Assembly: GCA_001273385.1 (NCBI GenBank)
Contig: LFWW01000022.1
Span: 1-40,635 of the forward strand
DNA from: a miscellaneous Crenarchaeota group-6 archaeon AD8-1
GTDB taxonomy: Archaea > Thermoproteota > Bathyarchaeia > Bathyarchaeales > Bathycorpusculaceae
DNA: 40,635 bases
Direction of reading: 5' to 3'
The notes under the pieces are model-generated. The model was not told the origin of the DNA and made no database searches. It saw nothing but the letters and a program-made list of their open reading frames with translations. The number at the start of each line of letters is the position of its first letter. Position 1 is the stretch's first letter. This document shows, in pieces, positions 7,595-16,220 of this stretch. Position numbers and translations under genes: made by a program.

Positions 7595-9658
7595 TTATTG
7601 CGAATCAAGCATTTTTAACATTACATTAGCATCATTAGCAGGTGGTTTGCAACTTTTATCAGTGCAAATATACGCTACAGCTTTTCTAGAATCTTTACTA
7701 TTTGCTAAGTCACGTATTATTACCTTTGAAATAACGTTTGGCAGATAATTAGAATTCAAAACATCTATCATTCTATTGAGATTATCCTCCCCAAATTTTC
7801 CCTCTAAAGTAACACAAGATGATGGACCAACTAAGAAATCAAGCCCACAAAGTAGAAAAGTCTGTGATATAGGTGAGGTTTTAATATCTTTGGCAAAATA
7901 TTGCAAAATTTGGCTTGCTATATTTTCATATTCACTGTTTTCTGTTAGCATTCCAAAACGCAGTGAATTCAATAACGCAACTGAATTGCCTGATGGAATA
8001 GACCCATCATAAATATTCTTAAATCTAGGAACTTCATCATCAATTTTCTCTGAAAAATAAAACCCGCCATTTTTATCATCCCAAAATTTAATCTTACTGA
8101 CTGAGAACAACTCTTCTATTCTATCCAAATACCTGTTTTTAAAGCAACCCTCATAAATTTCTAGAAAACCCCATATTAAGAACATATAATCATCTAAAAA
8201 TCCGTTAACACCAACCTCATTATCTGAAAATCTATGATGTAATCCTCTATTCTTTTCTCTCATTTTCTCCCAGATAAACTCTCCAGCTTTTATAGCCACT
8301 TCTAGATATTCAGGTACATTTAATATTCTGCTTGCCTTTGCAAAGGCTGCAATCATTAATCCATTCCAATCAACTAAGATCTTCTTATCTTTAAATGGGG
8401 GAATTCTTTTTTTTCTATAATTGAAAAGTAGCTTTTGAATTCTCCCAATTCTCATAATTAAATCATTAGAGTTAATTTTAAATTCATTAGCCAATTCAAT
8501 TAATGGTTTTTTTATATATAAAATATTTTCATTGCTTTGTTTTTGTCTCGCTTCAGGATAATTTCCGTACCTTTCAATGTTAAATGTTGCTATGGCAATA
8601 TCTATTAATTCAGGTGGAAGGGCTTTTTCTATCTCATTTTTTTTCCATAAATAGAATTTACCTTCTGTATTCTCACTCTCTGCATCTTCTGCAGTGTAAA
8701 ATCCTCCCTGCTCAGAAGTTAGCTCTCTTAAAACATATTCTAATATTTCTTTGGCAGTTATCTCAAATTTTCTTTCTTTAGTAATTTGATAAGCTTCAAC
8801 ATACGCCATAACTAGTAAGGCTTGATCATAGAGCATTTTCTCAAAATGAGGAACCAACCAATATTTATCAGTTGAATATCGATGAAAACCAAAACCAATC
8901 TGATCAAAAATTCCTCTCAGCCTTATTTCTCGCAATGTCTTTTTTACAATCATTAAAGCATCTTTATTTTTACTCCTCTTCCAATATCTCAGTAAAAACA
9001 ACAAATTATGTGGAGCAGGAAACTTGGGGGCTTCACCAAATCCACCATTCTCTTTATCATAAAAAAGAAAAAGTTTATCAAAAGCATCATCTAAAACTTC
9101 ACTTCCAAGTTCAATTATTGAATTGCCCTTTTCAAATCCTTGAACCTTAATTTTGAGGTTTTCTCCAAATTTTTCTAATTCAGCTTTTTGAGTCTCCCAG
9201 ATTTTTTCTATTTGCGGAATGAGCTCCATTATTCCAATCATTCCAAATCTATTTTCTTTTGGAATATAACTGCTACTAAAGAACGGATTCTTGCTTGGAG
9301 TCATAATAATATTTAATGGCCAACCACAATTATGTCCCATTATTTGACATACTTTCATGTATACATTATTTAAATCAGGTCTTTCTTCTTTGTCAACTTT
9401 TATACACACAAGACTTTTGTTAAGTACTTCTGCAACATCCTTATTATCAAAACTTTCTCTATTCATAACATGACACCAATGGCAAGTTGAATATCCTATG
9501 GAAAGAAAGACTGGTTTGTTTTCTTTTTTAGCAACAAGAAACGCTTCTTTACCCCAAGGATACCAATTCACCGGATTATAAGCGTGTTGAAACAAGTAGG
9601 GACTCTTTTCATGAATTAATCTGTTAGGTTTCTTTTTCAGTGAAGAATTTTTTTGCAT
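7595..9658 (-). CDS. DUF255 thioredoxin-fold / (alpha/alpha)6-barrel protein (YyaL/SPATA20 family)
   Basis: The product is 687 residues from ATG 9658. A TTG at 9745 would add 29 non-conserved residues and leave almost no room for a promoter before the divergent MTAP gene, so the ATG is preferred. The N-terminal thioredoxin domain has the family hallmark 'NPVNWYPWG', then '[12 protein letters not shown]' with C59 and C62 (CHWC in place of the thioredoxin CGPC). '[10 protein letters not shown]' and '[13 protein letters not shown]' follow. The rest is a six-hairpin glycosidase-like barrel ('[22 protein letters not shown]' region, '[12 protein letters not shown]', '[13 protein letters not shown]'). 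Family members occur from bacteria to animals; the biochemical function is not settled. No signal peptide is seen, so it is probably cytosolic. Confidence 0.9.
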   Translation of the reverse strand: MQKNSSLKKKPNRLIHEKSPYLFQHAYNPVNWYPWGKEAFLVAKKENKPVFLSIGYSTCHWCHVMNRESFDNKDVAEVLNKSLVCIKVDKEERPDLNNVYMKVCQIMGHNCGWPLNIIMTPSKNPFFSSSYIPKENRFGMIGIMELIPQIEKIWETQKAELEKFGENLKIKVQGFEKGNSIIELGSEVLDDAFDKLFLFYDKENGGFGEAPKFPAPHNLLFLLRYWKRSKNKDALMIVKKTLREIRLRGIFDQIGFGFHRYSTDKYWLVPHFEKMLYDQALLVMAYVEAYQITKERKFEITAKEILEYVLRELTSEQGGFYTAEDAESENTEGKFYLWKKNEIEKALPPELIDIAIATFNIERYGNYPEARQKQSNENILYIKKPLIELANEFKINSNDLIMRIGRIQKLLFNYRKKRIPPFKDKKILVDWNGLMIAAFAKASRILNVPEYLEVAIKAGEFIWEKMREKNRGLHHRFSDNEVGVNGFLDDYMFLIWGFLEIYEGCFKNRYLDRIEELFSVSKIKFWDDKNGGFYFSEKIDDEVPRFKNIYDGSIPSGNSVALLNSLRFGMLTENSEYENIASQILQYFAKDIKTSPISQTFLLCGLDFLVGPSSCVTLEGKFGEDNLNRMIDVLNSNYLPNVISKVIIRDLANSKDSRKAVAYICTDKSCKPPANDANVMLKMLDSQ

Positions 9659-9776
9659 ACATAATAGCATCAAGAAACTAATTGAAAAATCCTTTTCATT
9701 TATACCAGATTTATTGCAAAAACAACACGCAAAATCATATTTCAATTAAGAAATATTGATTTTTCATAATGTCGCT

Positions 9777-9787
9777 ATTTTTATTAA
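9777..9787 (+). promoter_or_regulatory. Candidate TATA box for MTAP-apt, suggesting a leaderless mRNA
   Basis: ATTTTTATTAA is centred about 29 bases before ATG 9811, the spacing expected if transcription starts at or just before the start codon. No Shine-Dalgarno site precedes the ATG, which fits. Motif evidence only. Confidence 0.45.
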
Positions 9788-9810
9788 GTTCAAGCAAAGA
9801 ATTATGGACC

Positions 9811-10596
9811 ATGAAGCCAAAAATTGGAATCATTGGTGGAACCGGTATATATGACCCTAATTTAATTAAAAATGCAAAAGAACTCAAAATTAACACACCT
9901 TATGGATTTCCTTCTGATGTGATTACTGTAGGTGAATTAGCAGGAAAAATGTTGGCTTTTTTGCCTAGACACGGAAAGAAACATACAATCAGGCCTACTG
10001 ATGTTAATTCACGAGCAAATATTTTTGCATTGAAAAAAATAGGTGTTGAAAAAATTCTTGCACCGTCAGCAGTAGGATCATTAAAGGAAGAATACAAACC
10101 TGGAGATATAGTGTTTGTTGACCAATTTATTGATAGAACAACTAAACGTGAACAATCCTTTTACACAAAAGAAAAGGTCTGTCATATTTCAATAGCAGAA
10201 CCAATGTGTCCCAATCTTAGAAAAAACCTAATTGATATAGCAAATAAATTGAATTTTAAATTTCATGAAAAGGGAACTTACGTTTGTATTGAAGGACCAC
10301 GGTTTTCAACTAAAGCCGAATCCAGAATGTTCAGAAGCTGGAATGCAGATGTTATTGGAATGACTCTTGTTCCTGAGTGTGTTTTAGCTAGAGAAGCTGA
10401 GTTGTGCTATGCTTCAATATCTACTATAACAGATTATGATGTCTGGAAGGATAGACCTGTTAGTGCTAGTGAAGTAGCTTTAACCATGAGAGCAAATGCT
10501 GAAAAAGTAAAAAAAGTTATTATGATGGCAATAAAATATTTGCCTGAGGATTTTGATTGCCAATGCAGAAAAGCTTTGTGTGATGCATTTTTATAG
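9811..10596 (+). CDS. mtnP: S-methyl-5'-thioadenosine phosphorylase
   Basis: The product is 261 residues from ATG 9811; the in-frame extension back to 9769 is not family-like. It cleaves methylthioadenosine with phosphate to adenine and methylthioribose-1-phosphate. Motifs run in order: 'IGIIGGTGIYD', phosphate-binding 'LPRHGKKHTIRPTDVN', 'APSAVGSLKEEYKPGDIV' and 'DQFIDRTTKREQSFY'. Then come 'EGPRFSTKAESRMFR', 'GMTLVPECVLAREAELCYA' and 'TDYDVW', where Asp favours adenine over hypoxanthine. The C-terminus carries C250-x-C252 plus C257, the CXC disulfide seen in thermostable archaeal homologues. Apt follows 12 bases later, so the adenine released is recycled by the next gene. Confidence 0.93.
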   Translation: MKPKIGIIGGTGIYDPNLIKNAKELKINTPYGFPSDVITVGELAGKMLAFLPRHGKKHTIRPTDVNSRANIFALKKIGVEKILAPSAVGSLKEEYKPGDIVFVDQFIDRTTKREQSFYTKEKVCHISIAEPMCPNLRKNLIDIANKLNFKFHEKGTYVCIEGPRFSTKAESRMFRSWNADVIGMTLVPECVLAREAELCYASISTITDYDVWKDRPVSASEVALTMRANAEKVKKVIMMAIKYLPEDFDCQCRKALCDAFL

Positions 10597-10608
10597 GACG
10601 AATGTGGT

Positions 10609-11157
10609 TTGGATCAAAAGAACAAATGTAATTTAGATCTTAAATCGAGAATAAGAAGAATACCTGAGTTTAAGGGTGTTGTTTTCTGGGATATAACTCC
10701 ATTATTAAAAGAGAGTCAATGTTTTAAGGACTGCATAAAACGTTTGGCTGATCATTACAGAGAAAAATCAATTGATGTTATAGTTTCAAACGAAGCTAGG
10801 GGCTTTATTGTAGGTGCTGCTCTAGCATATGAATTAGGAGTAGGTTTTATTCCTATTAGAAAGAAAGGAAAGCTTCCTTATACTTGCATAGATCTAACAT
10901 ACAAAAAAGAGTACGAATGTGATACAATCGAAATTCATGAAGATGCAATTGAAAAAAACCAAAAAGTTTTATTGATTGATGATTTGCTTGCTACCGGTGG
11001 CACAATAAAAGCAAATATTGATTTAGTTGAAAAATTAGGTGGAGAGGTTGTCGGAATTGGTTTTCTTATAGAACTAGATTATCTAGACGGACGAAAAAAT
11101 ATTGGCGATAAATATGATATCTTTTCTCTTATTCATTATAAAAACACTGATCTTTAA
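10609..11157 (+). CDS. apt: Adenine phosphoribosyltransferase
   Basis: The product is 182 residues from TTG 10609, 12 bases after MTAP. It converts adenine and PRPP to AMP. Visible landmarks are the N-terminal 'DLKSRIRRIPEFKGVVFWDITPLL' segment, 'VSNEARGFIVGAALAYELG' (the E-A/S-R-G motif of Apt), 'IRKKGKLPY' (flexible loop), 'EIHEDAIEKNQKVLLID' and the PRPP motif 'VLLIDDLLATGGT'. The length matches the family. Together with the gene before it, this is a complete two-step route from methylthioadenosine to AMP. Confidence 0.93.
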   Translation: MDQKNKCNLDLKSRIRRIPEFKGVVFWDITPLLKESQCFKDCIKRLADHYREKSIDVIVSNEARGFIVGAALAYELGVGFIPIRKKGKLPYTCIDLTYKKEYECDTIEIHEDAIEKNQKVLLIDDLLATGGTIKANIDLVEKLGGEVVGIGFLIELDYLDGRKNIGDKYDIFSLIHYKNTDL

Positions 11158-11391
11158 AATTCATTTTTAATATCTCTCTTAATTCTACCCAAAAATTAGT
11201 TTTATTCAATGTCTTCATTATCTGGATTGACTAATTACAATAAAAATAAAGGGGATAGATTCAATATTTTTAAAAGCTTTAATACAAAAATTAATGTTTT
11301 TTTCAAAAATAACCTTCAAGTTAAGGCTATTTAGAGCGTGAAAGCTTTTCTCCTATAAAGTATACATAATGGTAATATCGGTGCTGGATTA

Positions 11392-11727
11392 ATGAATGAA
11401 AAAGAAACTAAAGACATGGAAAAGACTCTGAGAGAATTAAAAGAGAGATATGTTGATTTTGGGGATTCGATGAAAGAGACTGCAAGATCTGTGGGAGAGC
11501 AAAAAAAACTTTGGCGTAAAGGAAATAAATCAAAATTGATAAAACTTGGCTTAACTCTTGTATGTTTTCCAGAACCCACACCAGTAAGTGAAAGTATAGG
11601 TGCATGCTTTATTGCTGCAGGTTTAGTTCAAAAAGGAATTAAGAAAAGGTCTATCTATCTTGAAGATATCAAAAAAAATCTTAAAGCTACACTAAAAGAT
11701 GTATTAGATGCCCAAAATTCTATATAA
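11392..11727 (+). CDS. Hypothetical protein with one hydrophobic segment
   Basis: The product is 111 residues from ATG 11392. Residues 1-45 are charged and likely coiled coil. A hydrophobic stretch at about 50-82 follows ('LIKLGLTLVCFPEPTPVSE' then 'IGACFIAAGLVQKGI'), with a helix-breaking FPEPTP in its middle that suggests a membrane hairpin. The last 30 residues are again charged. I recognise no named family. It lies alone, about 230 bases after apt, in a region with no other gene. Confidence 0.6.
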   Translation: MNEKETKDMEKTLRELKERYVDFGDSMKETARSVGEQKKLWRKGNKSKLIKLGLTLVCFPEPTPVSESIGACFIAAGLVQKGIKKRSIYLEDIKKNLKATLKDVLDAQNSI

Positions 11728-11854
11728 CTAATATATCAAAAAAATCATTTTTTCCAATTTTTGCTCAAACTAATTCTAGCTATTCATTCTATTCTCTATT
11801 CTTGCAACATAGTTAAATAACAAGAGAATAGAAAAGTTCTTGTGGGAATAAAGC

Positions 11855-12196
11855 TTGGAGTGCACTGGTTCAGCTGAATTATACCTAGATCAATTAATAA
11901 AAAGACTGATAATAAATTTATTAGATATCCATCTTTTACGCATACTACAAAAAAAACCATTATGGGGATATAAAATAAAAAAATTTATTGAAACTACTTA
12001 TGGAATAAAAATTAGACACAGTATTCTTTATCCAACTCTGAATGAATTAGAGAAAAACGGATTTCTTGATAGTCAAAAAAAAACTAAAAGCGGTAGAGTC
12101 AGAAAAGTCTATAAAATCACTGAAAAAGGAAAAAAGTATATTGAAAGCTATTATTATATTTTAAACGATCAAATACATAACAAAGACTTAATTTAG
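11855..12196 (+). CDS. PadR-family winged-helix transcriptional regulator
   Basis: The product is 113 residues from TTG 11855. The wHTH is clear: 'IHLLRILQKKPLWGYKIKKFIE' (helix 1-2, with the PadR 'l.il...p.hGYei'), 'SILYPTLNELEKNGFLDSQ' (recognition helix, 'iYptL.rLe..Gli') and a beta-wing 'RVRKVYKITEKGKKYI'. It lacks the longer C-terminal dimerisation domain, so it is a subfamily-2 type. The effector and targets are unknown; neither neighbour suggests one. A T-tailed hairpin lies 70 bases after its stop. Confidence 0.85.
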   Translation: MECTGSAELYLDQLIKRLIINLLDIHLLRILQKKPLWGYKIKKFIETTYGIKIRHSILYPTLNELEKNGFLDSQKKTKSGRVRKVYKITEKGKKYIESYYYILNDQIHNKDLI

Positions 12197-12265
12197 TTTG
12201 ATTACTCTAACTTTTATAGGATAACTTGGGAAAAAAATTTTCTAAATTAGCTTATTAATTTATTC

Positions 12266-12292
12266 TCTTTGCTGGAAAGCAAAGAATTTTTT
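12266..12292 (+). terminator. Hairpin with T-tract after padR
   Basis: An 8-bp perfect stem (12266-12273 with 12278-12285, sequence TCTTTGCT/AGCAAAGA) with a GGAA tetraloop is followed at once by TTTTTT (12287-12292). This has the form of an intrinsic terminator for the padR transcript. It overlaps the end of the convergent acdB gene by two bases. Confidence 0.6.
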
Positions 12293-12989
12293 ATTCTAAA
12301 ATAATTCTAGCATCTACAACCTTTAATCCTCTTTCATATACAATAACAGGGTTTAGATCTAATTCTTTGATTATAGGATTTTCCATCATCAGATTGGAGG
12401 TATTTATGATTAACGATACTATTGATTCAATGTCTGAAGGAGGATTATTTCTATATCCTTTTAATAACGGATAAGCTTTGATTTCAGTTATCATTTCTTC
12501 TGCCTCCTGCTTTGTTACCGGCGCAACTCTAAAAGTCACATCCTTTAGAATCTCAACAAAAATACCGCCCAAACCAAACATTAGTGTCTGTCCAAATTGA
12601 GGATCCTTTAATCCTCCGACAATAACTTCTGTTGAAGGATTAACCATCTCTTGAACTAAGACCCCTAAAATTTTTGCGTTTTTATCATATTTTTTCACAT
12701 TATTTATAATTCTGTGAAAAGCATTTTCAACTTCTTTTTCGGTCTTTAAGTTAAGCATTACTCCTCCAGAATCTGATTTATGACTGATATCTGGGGAAAC
12801 GATTTTTAAAACCACAGGAAAACCAATTTTTTGTGAAATTGCGAGACTTTCTTCACAAGTTCTAGCTAGTTTAAATTTAGTTACAGGGATGCCATATTCC
12901 GAACAAATGATTTTCGCTTCATTTTCCAATAAAGTTTTTCTCGATTCAGAATAAGCAGTTGATATGATCTCTGAAGTTTTATTCAACAT
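12291..12989 (-). CDS. acdB: ADP-forming acyl-CoA synthetase beta subunit (ATP-grasp)
   Basis: The product is 232 residues, the size of separately encoded beta subunits of archaeal ADP-forming acetyl-CoA synthetase, which makes ATP and acetate from acetyl-CoA. The ATP-grasp_5 domain spans the protein: 'LLENEAKIICSEYGIPVTKF', 'GFPVVLKIVSPDISHKSDSGG' (the catalytic loop 'spdi.HKsd.GGV'), 'LVQEMVNPSTEVIVGGLKDPQFGQ', 'MFGLGGIFVEILKDVTFRVAPV' and C-terminal 'IIKELDLNPVIV'. The alpha subunit, which carries the phospho-His and CoA-binding domains, is not in the window, so substrate class and partner are unknown. Confidence 0.88.
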   Translation of the reverse strand: MLNKTSEIISTAYSESRKTLLENEAKIICSEYGIPVTKFKLARTCEESLAISQKIGFPVVLKIVSPDISHKSDSGGVMLNLKTEKEVENAFHRIINNVKKYDKNAKILGVLVQEMVNPSTEVIVGGLKDPQFGQTLMFGLGGIFVEILKDVTFRVAPVTKQEAEEMITEIKAYPLLKGYRNNPPSDIESIVSLIINTSNLMMENPIIKELDLNPVIVYERGLKVVDARIILE

Positions 12990-13068
12990 ACCAATTCCAC
13001 TTCTAATATCAACACATTAACTTCAAACTAAAAATGATTTTTATGAAAATTTTTTGCTAATAAAGCTT

Positions 13069-14031
13069 TTATTGTACTCTTTGAAGAGCTTTTAATCGTT
13101 TAATTATATTAGGATGAGTCGAAAAAACTTCAGCTAATTTTTCTGCAAATGTAGGTTTTCTTGATAAAATTTCTTGAACTAATCTCTGTTCATCTCTAGC
13201 TTTATTATAGCTTATTAACTCTATAGAATCGGTTTTTGCTCGATCAGGGTCAAAAATAAATAGAGCTCTAAAAGAGCTATTGTTATTATTTGCTTTTTTA
13301 TCTGCTCGAATTCTACTCCCAATCTGCACTATTTTAGCTAATCCACTAGATAATTTATTCGCACCATCATCAACAACAGAAACACTATGATTATCAGCAT
13401 AATATTCTCGCAATCTACTTAGATACAAAATAAATAGGTTTAATATCCAAGAAAAAACCATAAAGGCAATTCCAATTATCGCATTATTACCTCCATCGTC
13501 TCTTCGACCTCGATACATAGATGAGAACATTAAAGAAAAACCTATATAGTAAAAAAGTGCTGGCAAAAATGATGCCGCCATCATTACTTGTACATCTCTA
13601 TGCTTTATGTGTCCTAATTCATGCCCAATAACCGCTTCGATCTCTTCCTCTTTTAAAGAATCCAGCAAACCTGAAGTTATTGCCACATGGTTTCCAGATA
13701 AAGGAGACCCATAAGCAAAAGCATTTGGTAATTTTATTTGAGATAACATCAATTTCGGTTTTTTTATTTGACTTTTTTCACTCAATATTTCCAAGGTTTC
13801 ATATAATTTTTCATTATCTTTAATCTTCAGCTCTTTAGTTTTGTATATGGCTCCTATTATGTAAGGTGAGATAAGCCACTGAAGTATATTAAACCCAACA
13901 ACAAAAATCCCCAAAGTCAATAAATCAAATACGCCTGCTAAACTCATTGCAATAGCAAAAACTAAAGTTGAAAAACCAAAAATTATTGCTAATGTACCAA
14001 CCATAGAAATTCTTAATTTCCAAATATTCAT
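13069..14031 (-). CDS. htpX: HtpX-type membrane zinc metalloprotease
   Basis: The product is 320 residues from ATG 14031. Two membrane segments (about 12-32 and 36-60) come first. A cytoplasmic M48 peptidase domain follows, with 'KLMLSQIKLPNAFAYG' and the zinc site 'AVIGHELGHIKHRD' (H137, E138, H141). A further pair of membrane segments lies at about 150-205, then the third ligand region 'LSRLREYYADNHS'. The C-terminal 'STHPNIIKRLKALQ' is typical. It acts in membrane protein quality control. It is divergent from the RbkR gene. Confidence 0.92.
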   Translation of the reverse strand: MNIWKLRISMVGTLAIIFGFSTLVFAIAMSLAGVFDLLTLGIFVVGFNILQWLISPYIIGAIYKTKELKIKDNEKLYETLEILSEKSQIKKPKLMLSQIKLPNAFAYGSPLSGNHVAITSGLLDSLKEEEIEAVIGHELGHIKHRDVQVMMAASFLPALFYYIGFSLMFSSMYRGRRDDGGNNAIIGIAFMVFSWILNLFILYLSRLREYYADNHSVSVVDDGANKLSSGLAKIVQIGSRIRADKKANNNNSSFRALFIFDPDRAKTDSIELISYNKARDEQRLVQEILSRKPTFAEKLAEVFSTHPNIIKRLKALQRVQ

Positions 14032-14203
14032 TATCCTACCGTAATTTCACTAATTTTAGCTTCTTATATCCTTTATGCGCCACATTTCCTTTTTTATTAA
14101 AACTCTACTATTTTTTCAATCAAACTTGAAGAAAATTAATTCGAGCCGCTTAAATATTAACTAATCCTTTTGTTTAATATTCCAAGATGGAGATATGTAA
14201 TCC

Positions 14204-14902
14204 TTGAATGAGAGAAAAGAATGGAAAAAAATATACTTTTTACTAAAACTAGCGGAGCTAGGCGCTCATAGGGGAACAAGAAAAGTATCAACTGAATATT
14301 TAGCAGAAAAAATAAGCTTTTCTCAGCAAACAGCATCTAGACATTTAATAGAACTTGAACGTTCTAAATTAATTACCAGACAAATAACTCCTGACGGCAG
14401 TTTAATAAAAATCACGCCAAAAGGATTAGAATATCTCACAAAATTATATTCTAGCCTACAAAGAATAATTGCTTTTACTCATCCATCAGTACTTGCTCTT
14501 GAAGGAACTGTTTTTACAGGTTTAGGAGAGGGAGCATATTATATTTCAAAAAAATTTTATAAAGAACAATTTAAGAAAAAACTTGGATTTGATCCTTATC
14601 CAGGCACGTTAAATCTTAAGCTTTCAGATGGATTTGATCTTGAAACTAGGAAAGAATTAGATGCATATCCCGCGATTGAAATCAAAGGATTTATTGATGA
14701 GAACCGAACCTATGGTTTGGTTAAATGCTATAAAGTAAAAATTAATAACAAGATTAGTGGTGCATTAATCTTTGCTCTCCGAGGTCACTATGATTTCTCA
14801 GTTTTAGAAATTATAGCTCCGGTGAGTTTGAGAAAAAAACTTCATTTAAATGAAGGTCAAAAAGTTAAGATTGAAGTTTTTCTTCCGCAGGATGAACCTT
14901 AG
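14204..14902 (+). CDS. rbkR: RbkR: HTH regulator fused to CTP-dependent riboflavin kinase
   Basis: The product is 232 residues from TTG 14204, with GGAG (14189-14192) upstream. Residues 1-90 are a winged helix ('KVSTEYLAEKISFSQQTASRHLIELERS' then 'ITPKGLEYL'). Residues 100-232 are the archaeal riboflavin kinase, which uses CTP to make FMN: 'LEGTVFTGLGEGAYYIS' is the glycine-rich CTP loop, 'LGFDPYPGTLNLKL' the riboflavin/metal motif, and 'LRGHYDFSVLEIIAPVSLRKKL' the C-terminal signature. In characterised archaea this fusion both makes FMN and represses riboflavin genes in response to it. The FAD-forming enzyme RibL is encoded 0.6 kb away on the other strand. Confidence 0.93.
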   Translation: MNERKEWKKIYFLLKLAELGAHRGTRKVSTEYLAEKISFSQQTASRHLIELERSKLITRQITPDGSLIKITPKGLEYLTKLYSSLQRIIAFTHPSVLALEGTVFTGLGEGAYYISKKFYKEQFKKKLGFDPYPGTLNLKLSDGFDLETRKELDAYPAIEIKGFIDENRTYGLVKCYKVKINNKISGALIFALRGHYDFSVLEIIAPVSLRKKLHLNEGQKVKIEVFLPQDEP

Positions 14903-14906
14903 CCCA

Positions 14907-15503
14907 TTAGGGATAAGAATTCATATTATTCTTATTTTTTGAATGTACAATAGCAATAATATATCCAATAGTTAATCCTATAAATAATCCGCCAATATGT
15001 GCAAAGTTGTTGACATTAGCTCCTGAACTTAAAAAAAGCCAAAACAAAGCATAAATCAATGCTCCTAAAATAGATTGGCTGATTGTTTTTCTAGCGTAGA
15101 TTGTAGTGGCACCAAATATGGCAAATACTGCCCCTGAAGCTCCTAAAGAGGGAATATTCAATGGAAGTAAAAATAATGACAATAGATTACCTGTTAAACC
15201 TCCAAGAAAATAGATAAAAAAATATTCTGAAACCGAGAAAAATTCTTCAGCTCTTAAACCAAATATAAACAAAAAAAGCATATTTCCAAAAAGATGAGCA
15301 ATATTGGCGTGAGCAAACATGGAAGTCAATATCTGATAATAATATCCGTAATGAATAACCAAACCACCAACTTGGCCAAACTTGTAAATCATATCCATGG
15401 ATGTGTTTAAGAAATTCCCGCCAATCAAAGAAGTATAACTGTAAAATCCTATATTTATTGCAATAAGAATAAAAGTTGGCATGAACTTTTTGCTATTTGA
15501 CAT
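14907..15503 (-). CDS. Rhomboid-family intramembrane serine protease
   Basis: The product is 198 residues from ATG 15503. A TTG at 15530 would overlap ribL and add nine unlike residues. Six membrane segments are visible. Catalytic landmarks are the oxyanion-site 'AHLFGNMLFLFIFG' (N74), the nucleophile 'LGASGAVFAIFG' (S123) and the partner 'NNFAHIGGLFIGL' (H169), all in standard order, so the enzyme should be active. It is the last gene of the dph5-DUF357-ribL run and is convergent with rbkR, four bases apart. Confidence 0.9.
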   Translation of the reverse strand: MSNSKKFMPTFILIAINIGFYSYTSLIGGNFLNTSMDMIYKFGQVGGLVIHYGYYYQILTSMFAHANIAHLFGNMLFLFIFGLRAEEFFSVSEYFFIYFLGGLTGNLLSLFLLPLNIPSLGASGAVFAIFGATTIYARKTISQSILGALIYALFWLFLSSGANVNNFAHIGGLFIGLTIGYIIAIVHSKNKNNMNSYP

Positions 15504-15516
15504 AGTTTTTTGATCT

Positions 15517-15972
15517 TTAAAATGTTTCAATTATTTTTCTTAATATCATTGATGAACTATCTAAATCGTCTTTACCTAATTTTCCGATTCTAACAATTTT
15601 TATTTTAATACCTTTATTTTTTACATACTCTTGAACCTTTTTTTCCATAGTTCTTTGATCATAACCTAATGCGATCACACTGGGTTTTATTTTATTAATT
15701 ATTTCCAAGATATCCAGTTTTTCATACCCAAGCAAAGCTTTATCGACTACTTTTAATGCATTTATTAATTCACATCGTTGCTTTTCTGGTATTATTGGTT
15801 TTCTTCCTTTAGTTTTTTCCACAGTTCGATCCCGAGCTACAACTACAAAAAGCTTTGCTCCTTTACCTCCTTCTTTTTTAGCTGCTTCCAAGAATTTTAT
15901 ATGTCCTAAGTGTAGTAAATCAAAAACTCCTGACGCAAGCACTACTTTTCTGTCGGTTCTTTTGTTATCCAA
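15517..15972 (-). CDS. ribL: FAD synthase RibL (cytidylyltransferase fold)
   Basis: The product is 151 residues from TTG 15972. It shows the nucleotidyltransferase motif 'SGVFDLLHLGHIKFLEAAKK' (HLGH at 21-24), 'VVVARDRTVEKTKGRKPIIPEKQR', 'VIALGYDQ' and a final 'SSSMILRKI' in place of ISST. Length and motifs match archaeal RibL, which transfers AMP to FMN to form FAD; a related glycerol- or ethanolamine-phosphate cytidylyltransferase is the alternative. The nearby riboflavin kinase strengthens the FAD call. It overlaps DUF357 by 31 bases, implying translational coupling. Confidence 0.87.
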   Translation of the reverse strand: MDNKRTDRKVVLASGVFDLLHLGHIKFLEAAKKEGGKGAKLFVVVARDRTVEKTKGRKPIIPEKQRCELINALKVVDKALLGYEKLDILEIINKIKPSVIALGYDQRTMEKKVQEYVKNKGIKIKIVRIGKLGKDDLDSSSMILRKIIETF

Positions 15973-16220
15973 TCGAAATTCACAACATCCAACAATTTTA
16001 AAGCATCTAATACTCCTTCACAATATGCTATAGAAGTTAAACTTGTTTTAAACTCCCCTTGGTTTTTGTAGTATTTTGAATCTTCAAGATAATCTTTTGC
16101 ATATTTTATGACATTATCTATTTTTTCATTAGTTATTATTGTTCCACTTTTTACTTGAATTTTATTAAAAACTTTTTCTGCCGAGTTTATATATTTAGAT
16201 ACCAAACTTTCTATATTCAT
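15942..16220 (-). CDS. DUF357 protein
   Basis: The product is 92 residues from ATG 16220 and all-helical in character. It shows the DUF357 core: 'ISSA.kvl'-like 'YINSAEKVFNKIQV', 'YAKDYLEDSKYYKNQGEFKTSLTSIAYCEGVLDAL' (a helical hairpin rich in Y, A and E) and 'LLDVVNF'. The family is archaea-specific, and the gene often sits beside cytidylyltransferase or diphthamide genes, as here. The function is unknown. It overlaps dph5 by four bases (ATGA type) and ribL by 31. Confidence 0.85.
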   Translation of the reverse strand: MNIESLVSKYINSAEKVFNKIQVKSGTIITNEKIDNVIKYAKDYLEDSKYYKNQGEFKTSLTSIAYCEGVLDALKLLDVVNFDWITKEPTEK

